From Shimia haliotis (GTDB taxonomy: Bacteria; Pseudomonadota; Alphaproteobacteria; Rhodobacterales; Rhodobacteraceae): a DNA stretch of 64,000 nt. Every line of letters starts with the position of its first letter. The first letter of the stretch is position 1. Location of the stretch: assembly GCF_900114415.1 (NCBI RefSeq), contig NZ_FOSZ01000001.1, forward strand, positions 434,001 through 498,000, read 5' to 3'. Positions 59,429 through 64,000 of this stretch are shown one piece after another. The notes below the pieces were generated by a model. That model saw only the letters and a program-made list of their open reading frames with translations, had not been told where the DNA came from and searched no databases. Made by a program: the position numbers and the translations under genes.

Positions 59429-60334
59429 TCAGGAATTCTCTTTCTGACTCAGTTGTTTGCGGTGTGCGATGATCTCTTCCTGGACGAAGTCGCGGAAGGC
59501 CGAAATGCGCTTGGATTGGCGCATTTCTTCCGGATAGGCCAAGAAAACAGGGATTTCCGCGCTCTCGCTGTCGGGCAAAACACGGGTCATATCCGGGAAA
59601 TCCTGGATCACGTAGTCGGGCAAAACACCGATGCCGAGATCGTGGATCACCGCCTGAAGCACGCCAAAATAGTTGTTCACGTAAAGCATCGACGTGACAT
59701 TATTCGCGAGCAAAGTTTGCACATAGGTTGCGCCGGCGCCGACCTGTTCGGAATTCAGGTTCTGGCAGATCAGCCGGTGGTTAGTGAGGTCTTCCTGAGT
59801 TTCCGGTGTGCCGTGTTTTGCCAAATAGGAGGGCGTTGCGTAAAGACGCATGCGCACGCTCATCAGGCGTTTGCGGATCAAGTCGGCCTGCGACGGCTCT
59901 TTCATGCGAATGGCAACATCTGCCTCGCGCATGGGCAGGTCGAGCACTTTTTCTTCAAGCATCAGGTCGATGTTGAGATCGGGATATTTCTCATAGAGAT
60001 GGGGCAGGCGCGGAGCGAGCCAGAGGGTGCCGAATCCGATGGTGGTGGTGACACGCAATTCGCCGAACACTTCTTCTTCGCTATCGCGGATACGGGCTGC
60101 GGCGGCATCGAGGCGTTTGTTCATTGAACTGGTCGCGTCAAACAGCAACTCGCCCTGTTCGGTGAGAATCAGGCCACGGGCGTGGCGGTGGAACAGGGTG
60201 GTATTAAGCGATTCTTCAAGCGCGCGGATTTGGCGGGAGACCGCCGATTGAGACAGGTGCAACACATCGCCAGCGTGGGTGAGGCTCCCGGCGTCAGCAA
60301 CCGCGTGAAATATTCTGAGCTTGTCCCAATCCAT
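59429..60334 (-). CDS. LysR-family transcriptional regulator
   Basis: Protein of 301 residues. N-terminal winged helix-turn-helix MDWDKLRIFHAVADAGSLTH with AGDVLHLSQSAVSRQIRALE, then the effector-binding domain with LRVTTTIGFGTLWLAPRLPH and a second lobe. Effector unknown. It is divergent from the indolepyruvate ferredoxin oxidoreductase gene, the likely target (inference), with an inverted repeat between them. Confidence 0.9.
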   Translation of the reverse strand: MDWDKLRIFHAVADAGSLTHAGDVLHLSQSAVSRQIRALEESLNTTLFHRHARGLILTEQGELLFDATSSMNKRLDAAAARIRDSEEEVFGELRVTTTIGFGTLWLAPRLPHLYEKYPDLNIDLMLEEKVLDLPMREADVAIRMKEPSQADLIRKRLMSVRMRLYATPSYLAKHGTPETQEDLTNHRLICQNLNSEQVGAGATYVQTLLANNVTSMLYVNNYFGVLQAVIHDLGIGVLPDYVIQDFPDMTRVLPDSESAEIPVFLAYPEEMRQSKRISAFRDFVQEEIIAHRKQLSQKENS

Positions 60335-60441
60335 TAGGTAACTTTCTTATCTGTTCTTTGCTCGTTTCGTAACGCTTGCAAATATTGCCTGCAAATTCAG
60401 ACCATAAGGAAAAATGTGAAAAGGTGCATCTCAAAAAATAT

Positions 60442-60471
60442 TTGCATAGGTCAGAATTTGTGACCTATTAT
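60442..60471 (+). promoter_or_regulatory. Promoter of the oxidoreductase gene with embedded inverted repeat
   Basis: Candidate -35 TTGCAT (60442-60447) and -10 TATTAT (60466-60471) are separated by 18 bp. A perfect inverted repeat, ATAGGTCA-N7-TGACCTAT (60446-60453 and 60461-60468), lies between them. It may bind the neighbouring LysR protein or another repressor. Confidence 0.45.
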
Positions 60472-60515
60472 CGCGTTAGTATGGGAGACGTACCGTCCAG
60501 CGAGGGGAGCGCAAG

Positions 60516-63500
60516 ATGAGTATTCAGAAGGTTTCGTTGAATGACCGTTTGGATTTGGAAAAACGGCATGTGCTATTGAATGGCACGCAGGCGCTCGTGC
60601 GGCTGATGTTGATGCAGAAGGCCCGCGACAGCAAAGCGGGGCTGAACACTGCAGGTTATGTGACCGGATACCGTGGCTCGCCGCTTGGCGCGGTCGACAG
60701 CCAGATGATGCGGGCCGAAAAAGAGCTTAAGGCCAGTGATGTGCTGTTTCAGTCGGGTCTGAACGAAGACCTTGCGGCCACGCAGCTGTGGGGCAGCCAG
60801 CAGGCGGAATTGCGCGGTGAAGGCAAGTTCGACGGCGTTTACGGGCTTTGGTATGGCAAAGGTCCGGGTGTGGACCGCACCGGCGACGTGATGCGCCACG
60901 CCAATATGGCGGGCACTTCGGAACATGGTGGTGTTCTGATGGCCATGGGCGATGACCACACGGGCGAAAGTTCCACTGTATTGCATCAGTCCGAATGGGC
61001 TTTGGTGGACGCCTATATGCCGGTGGTGTCACCTGCGGGTGTACAGGAGATCATGGATTACGGCCTTTATGGTCTCGCGCTGAGCCGGTTTGCCGGTGTC
61101 TGGGTCGGACTGAAGACCATGAAAGACACGATCGAGGCGACGGCAGTGGTGGATGGTGATCCGCACCGGTTGCAGTTTGTCACGCCGGAGTTTGAAATGC
61201 CTGAAGGCGGGCTGAACATCCGGCTCAACGACACGCCGCACGCGCAGGAAGCGCGGATGATCGACTACAAACGCTTTGCTGCCGAAGCGTTCAGCCGTGC
61301 CAACAAGATGGACAAGCGCATGTGGGGCAAACCCGGTGCAAAAATCGGTTTTGTTGCTGCGGGTAAGAACTGGCTGGATCTTGTGCATGCGATGGACCTG
61401 TTGGGCATCGATGAGGCCGAGGCGGAGCGTCTTGGCATCACCACTTATAAGGTCGGCCAAACCTTCCCGATGGACATGACCACGTTCAACGAATGGGCCG
61501 AGGGGCTGGAGTTGATTGTTGTGGTGGAAGAAAAGCGCAAACTGATCGAAGTGCAGATCAAAGAGGCAATCTTTGACACGCGCGGTGGTCGTCGCGTTTA
61601 TGGCTGGTACAAAGGCGGAGCGGGCCTAATGGGCCGCGAGGAGCTGTTCCCGACGCGCGGGGCGCTTGATCCGATCATGATCGCCGAGAAGCTGGGCGAT
61701 ATTCTGGTGGAAGAGGGTCGCGGCACCGACGGGGTGAAGGCAGGCATGAACGCGCTTAAGGAAGCGCAGCGGGCGGACAACGCCGAAGATATTGCGGTGC
61801 GCACGCCGTGGTTCTGTTCCGGCTGTCCGCACAATACCTCTACCAAAGTGCCCGACGGCAGCCGCGCGTATGCGGGGATTGGCTGTCACTATATGGTGCA
61901 GTGGATGGATCGCGAGACCACAGGTTTCACCCATATGGGCGGCGAGGGCGCGAACTGGATCGGTGAAGCGCCGTTTTCCAAGACCAAACATGTGTTCCAG
62001 AACCTTGGCGATGGCACGTATAACCACTCCGGCGTGCAGGCCATTCGCGCCGCGCTCGCGGCGGGCACCAATATCACCTACAAGATCCTGTTCAACGATG
62101 CGGTGGCAATGACCGGCGGTCAGGCGAATGACGGCAATCTGAGCCCGCAGAAGATCGCACAGGAACTGGCCGCGATGGGCGTTGAGGCTCTAGCGGTGGT
62201 GTATGATGAAAAAGAGGATGTGAGCGAAAGTCTGTTCCCGTCAAATGCCGCGTTTTATGAACGTTCTGATCTGATGAATGTTGAGAAAAGGTTTCGTGAA
62301 ATCAGTGGCGTAAGCTGCATTGTTTATGTGCAAACCTGCGCGTCCGAAAAACGGCGTCGCCGCAAGCGGGGGCAATTCCCCGACCCGGACCGTCGTGTGT
62401 TCATCAACACAGATATCTGTGAAGGTTGCGGCGATTGCGGTGTGCAGTCCAACTGTATTTCCATTGAGCCGGTGGAAACCGAACTGGGCCGCAAGCGCAA
62501 GATCAACCAGTCGAGCTGTAACAAGGACTTCAGCTGTCTCAACGGGTTCTGTCCGAGCTTTGTGACCGTGGAAGGGGCCAAGATCAAAAAGGCGGCGACG
62601 GCAACACTTGAATTGCCAGAAATGCCGATGCCCGCGCTTAAGAAGATCGACGGCACGCACAATGTGGTGATCACCGGCGTTGGTGGCACGGGTGTTGTGA
62701 CGATCGGCGCGATCCTGTCGCAGGCGGCGCAGATCGACGGCAAAGCGGCCGCGATGATGGAGATGGCGGGGCTGGCCCAGAAGGGCGGTGCTGTTCATAT
62801 CCATTGCCGTCTGGCGGAAAGCCCTGACGCGATCAGCGCAGTGCGTGTAGCAACCGGTGAAGCGGACGCCTTGATCGGTGGCGATCTGGTGGTCAGTGCG
62901 GGGGCCAAGACCCTTGGTTTGACCTCTACAGGGCGTACGGGGGCTGTTGTGAACAGCCATGAAATCATCACGGGCGCCTTTACGCAGGACACCGAATTCA
63001 AGCTGCCGACCGGCCGTCTTGAGGTGGCGTTGCAGGCGCGTCTGCGTGAAGAGCTGTCGTTGTTTGATGCCTCGGAACTGGCCCGCGTTGTGATGGGTGA
63101 CAGCATCTTCTCCAACATGATGGTGTTTGGCGCGGCGTGGCAGAAGGGACTTGTGCCGCTGAGCCATGACGCGATTGTTGCGGCGATTGAGTTGAACGGG
63201 GCGGCTGTGGAGCGCAACCTGCGTGCGTTTGAAATCGGGCGTTGGGCGGTGCTTTATCCGGCGGAGGCGGCGGGTATGCTGTCGCCGAAAGTGGTCGAGA
63301 AGCCCAAGACACTGGATGAGCAGATTGCCTTCCGCGCTGATCATCTGGTGAAGTTTCAGGACGCAAAACTGGCCGCGAAATACCAAGCGCTGGTGGCGGG
63401 TGTGTCTGACCTGCGGCTCAAAGAGGCCGTGGCGAAAGGGTATCATAAGCTCTTGGCCTATAAGGACGAATACGAGGTTGCGCGCCTGCACCTTGAGACG

Positions 63501-63929
63501 CGGGCAAAGGCTTCGGAGGTCTTTGAAGGCGATTTTGCGATGAAATATCACCTTTCGCCGCCCCTGTTGGCGAAAGAGGGGGCCAACGGGCGTCCGGCAA
63601 AGACGGAATACGGAGCCGGTATGGCGCGTATGTTCCCGATTTTGGCCAAACTCAAGTGGCTTCGCGGTACGGCGCTTGATCCGTTTGGTCGCCATCCGGA
63701 GCGCAAGATGGAGCGGGCGTTGATTGCGCAATATGAGACCGATATGGCCGAGGTGATTGCGCAATATGGCGACGCCGCGCCAGAGGCAGCTGTGGCGCTC
63801 GCGGAACTGCCGCTTGAGATTCGTGGCTTTGGCCCTGTGAAGATCGAGAACGAGGCCAAGGCAGCCAAGCGACGCGAGGCCTTGTTGGCGGAATTGAGTC
63901 AGGGGCCGATGGCAACGGCGGCTGAGTAA
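60516..63929 (+). CDS. Indolepyruvate ferredoxin oxidoreductase, fused alpha-beta type
   Basis: Single-chain 2-oxoacid:ferredoxin oxidoreductase of 1137 residues, converting arylpyruvates or branched-chain 2-oxoacids to acyl-CoA. The N-terminal pyrimidine-binding region has NTAGYVTGYRGSPLGAVDSQ; FCSGCPHNTSTKVPDGSRAY and GGEGANWIGEAPFS mark the ThDP domain. The linker has DICEGCGDCGVQSNCISIEP and SSCNKDFSCLNGFCPSF, a Cys cluster for Fe-S. The C-terminal part GVGGTGVVTIGAILSQAAQI is the gamma-like domain. GAGGGGAGCGCAAG precedes the ATG. Confidence 0.9.
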   Translation: MSIQKVSLNDRLDLEKRHVLLNGTQALVRLMLMQKARDSKAGLNTAGYVTGYRGSPLGAVDSQMMRAEKELKASDVLFQSGLNEDLAATQLWGSQQAELRGEGKFDGVYGLWYGKGPGVDRTGDVMRHANMAGTSEHGGVLMAMGDDHTGESSTVLHQSEWALVDAYMPVVSPAGVQEIMDYGLYGLALSRFAGVWVGLKTMKDTIEATAVVDGDPHRLQFVTPEFEMPEGGLNIRLNDTPHAQEARMIDYKRFAAEAFSRANKMDKRMWGKPGAKIGFVAAGKNWLDLVHAMDLLGIDEAEAERLGITTYKVGQTFPMDMTTFNEWAEGLELIVVVEEKRKLIEVQIKEAIFDTRGGRRVYGWYKGGAGLMGREELFPTRGALDPIMIAEKLGDILVEEGRGTDGVKAGMNALKEAQRADNAEDIAVRTPWFCSGCPHNTSTKVPDGSRAYAGIGCHYMVQWMDRETTGFTHMGGEGANWIGEAPFSKTKHVFQNLGDGTYNHSGVQAIRAALAAGTNITYKILFNDAVAMTGGQANDGNLSPQKIAQELAAMGVEALAVVYDEKEDVSESLFPSNAAFYERSDLMNVEKRFREISGVSCIVYVQTCASEKRRRRKRGQFPDPDRRVFINTDICEGCGDCGVQSNCISIEPVETELGRKRKINQSSCNKDFSCLNGFCPSFVTVEGAKIKKAATATLELPEMPMPALKKIDGTHNVVITGVGGTGVVTIGAILSQAAQIDGKAAAMMEMAGLAQKGGAVHIHCRLAESPDAISAVRVATGEADALIGGDLVVSAGAKTLGLTSTGRTGAVVNSHEIITGAFTQDTEFKLPTGRLEVALQARLREELSLFDASELARVVMGDSIFSNMMVFGAAWQKGLVPLSHDAIVAAIELNGAAVERNLRAFEIGRWAVLYPAEAAGMLSPKVVEKPKTLDEQIAFRADHLVKFQDAKLAAKYQALVAGVSDLRLKEAVAKGYHKLLAYKDEYEVARLHLETRAKASEVFEGDFAMKYHLSPPLLAKEGANGRPAKTEYGAGMARMFPILAKLKWLRGTALDPFGRHPERKMERALIAQYETDMAEVIAQYGDAAPEAAVALAELPLEIRGFGPVKIENEAKAAKRREALLAELSQGPMATAAE

Positions 63930-63938
63930 AAATGAAAG

Positions 63939-63967
63939 GCAGCGCCCGACTTTGAGTTGGGCGCTGC
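63939..63967 (+). terminator. Hairpin after the oxidoreductase gene
   Basis: GCAGCGCCC pairs with GGGCGCTGC (63939-63947 with 63959-63967), 11-nt loop. Only a weak T-rich tail follows, so it is a poor terminator or a stabilising hairpin. The last 33 bases hold no recognisable gene. Confidence 0.5.
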
Positions 63968-64000
63968 GCAAGCTACTTTCGCCCCAACACGGGGCGCAAA

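Noticed and set aside
62241-63971. 576-codon minus-strand frame opposite the oxidoreductase
   Set aside because: Shadow of a conserved gene in GC-rich sequence; Arg/His-rich translation and no start context.
1-64000. Mobile elements, CRISPR arrays or integrase sites
   Set aside because: I found no transposase-like frames, no spaced direct-repeat arrays and no terminal inverted repeats flanking genes; the only tRNA has no adjacent integrase.

Overview
The window is a stretch of chromosome from an alphaproteobacterium of the Rhodobacteraceae/Roseobacter group. That placement is inference from gene content: a complete TRAP transporter with an oversized DctM permease, ornithine-lipid OlsB, a DksA with a degenerate zinc finger, a DUF2852/RDD/Bpt cluster, the yceD-rpmF-plsX-fabH-ihfA-merR run, GC-rich coding sequence, and TTG/GTG starts with strong GGAG ribosome sites. 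It is almost entirely core genome: I see no insertion sequence, prophage, CRISPR array or integrase.

Layout. 1-1.6 kb: 5' part of the acetolactate synthase large-subunit gene (minus strand) behind a branched-chain leader peptide and attenuator. 1.8-8.9 kb: a decayed glyoxalase-fold gene, a Cache histidine kinase/LuxR-type regulator pair, and divergently a TRAP transporter (P, Q, M) with a twin-arginine substrate-binding protein. 9-18 kb: Bpt, RDD and DUF2852 proteins, glnE, a lipoprotein, an RlmI-like methyltransferase, a PIN protein, an M48 peptidase. 18.6-22.9 kb: a MoxR ATPase/vWA module with DUF2927, GNAT and a 55-residue membrane protein between them. 23-25.5 kb: dksA, an FAD monooxygenase, xth. 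25.8-28.1 kb: a compact operon of a small protein carrying four FSSGM repeats, an unrecognised 361-residue helical-looking protein and an EamA-type permease. 28-35 kb: erpA, dgt, argS, a SPOR protein, nagZ, scpA, scpB. 35-41 kb: a dCTP-deaminase-like gene, tRNA-Pro(GGG), merR, ihfA, fabH, plsX, rpmF, DUF177. 41-46.9 kb: bamE, olsB, an ABC-F ATPase, DUF808, a thioesterase, an acyltransferase. 47-55.7 kb: transketolase, a coiled-coil gene joined to zapA, cytochrome b561, bolA-two tiny membrane proteins-grxD, a Cys-rich protein and purL. 55.7-64 kb: an Omp85-like barrel with an MscS channel, and a LysR regulator divergent from a fused indolepyruvate ferredoxin oxidoreductase.

The most interesting part is the 25.87-28.15 kb operon. 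The small protein repeats a 13-residue unit ([FI][SG]GD..x[ML]FSSGM) three times plus one half unit, with differing serine codons (TCN and AGY), so the repeat appears held at protein level. A hairpin separates it from the next gene, and the last two genes overlap by ATGA. Small repeat peptide, partner protein and exporter-type permease is the layout expected of a peptide maturation/export system, but no known modifying-enzyme motif is visible, so the function is open. Second is an 11-bp helically phased GTCGGTA-N4 repeat that occurs upstream of two unrelated genes (11.05 and 44.15 kb) and looks like an unassigned operator.
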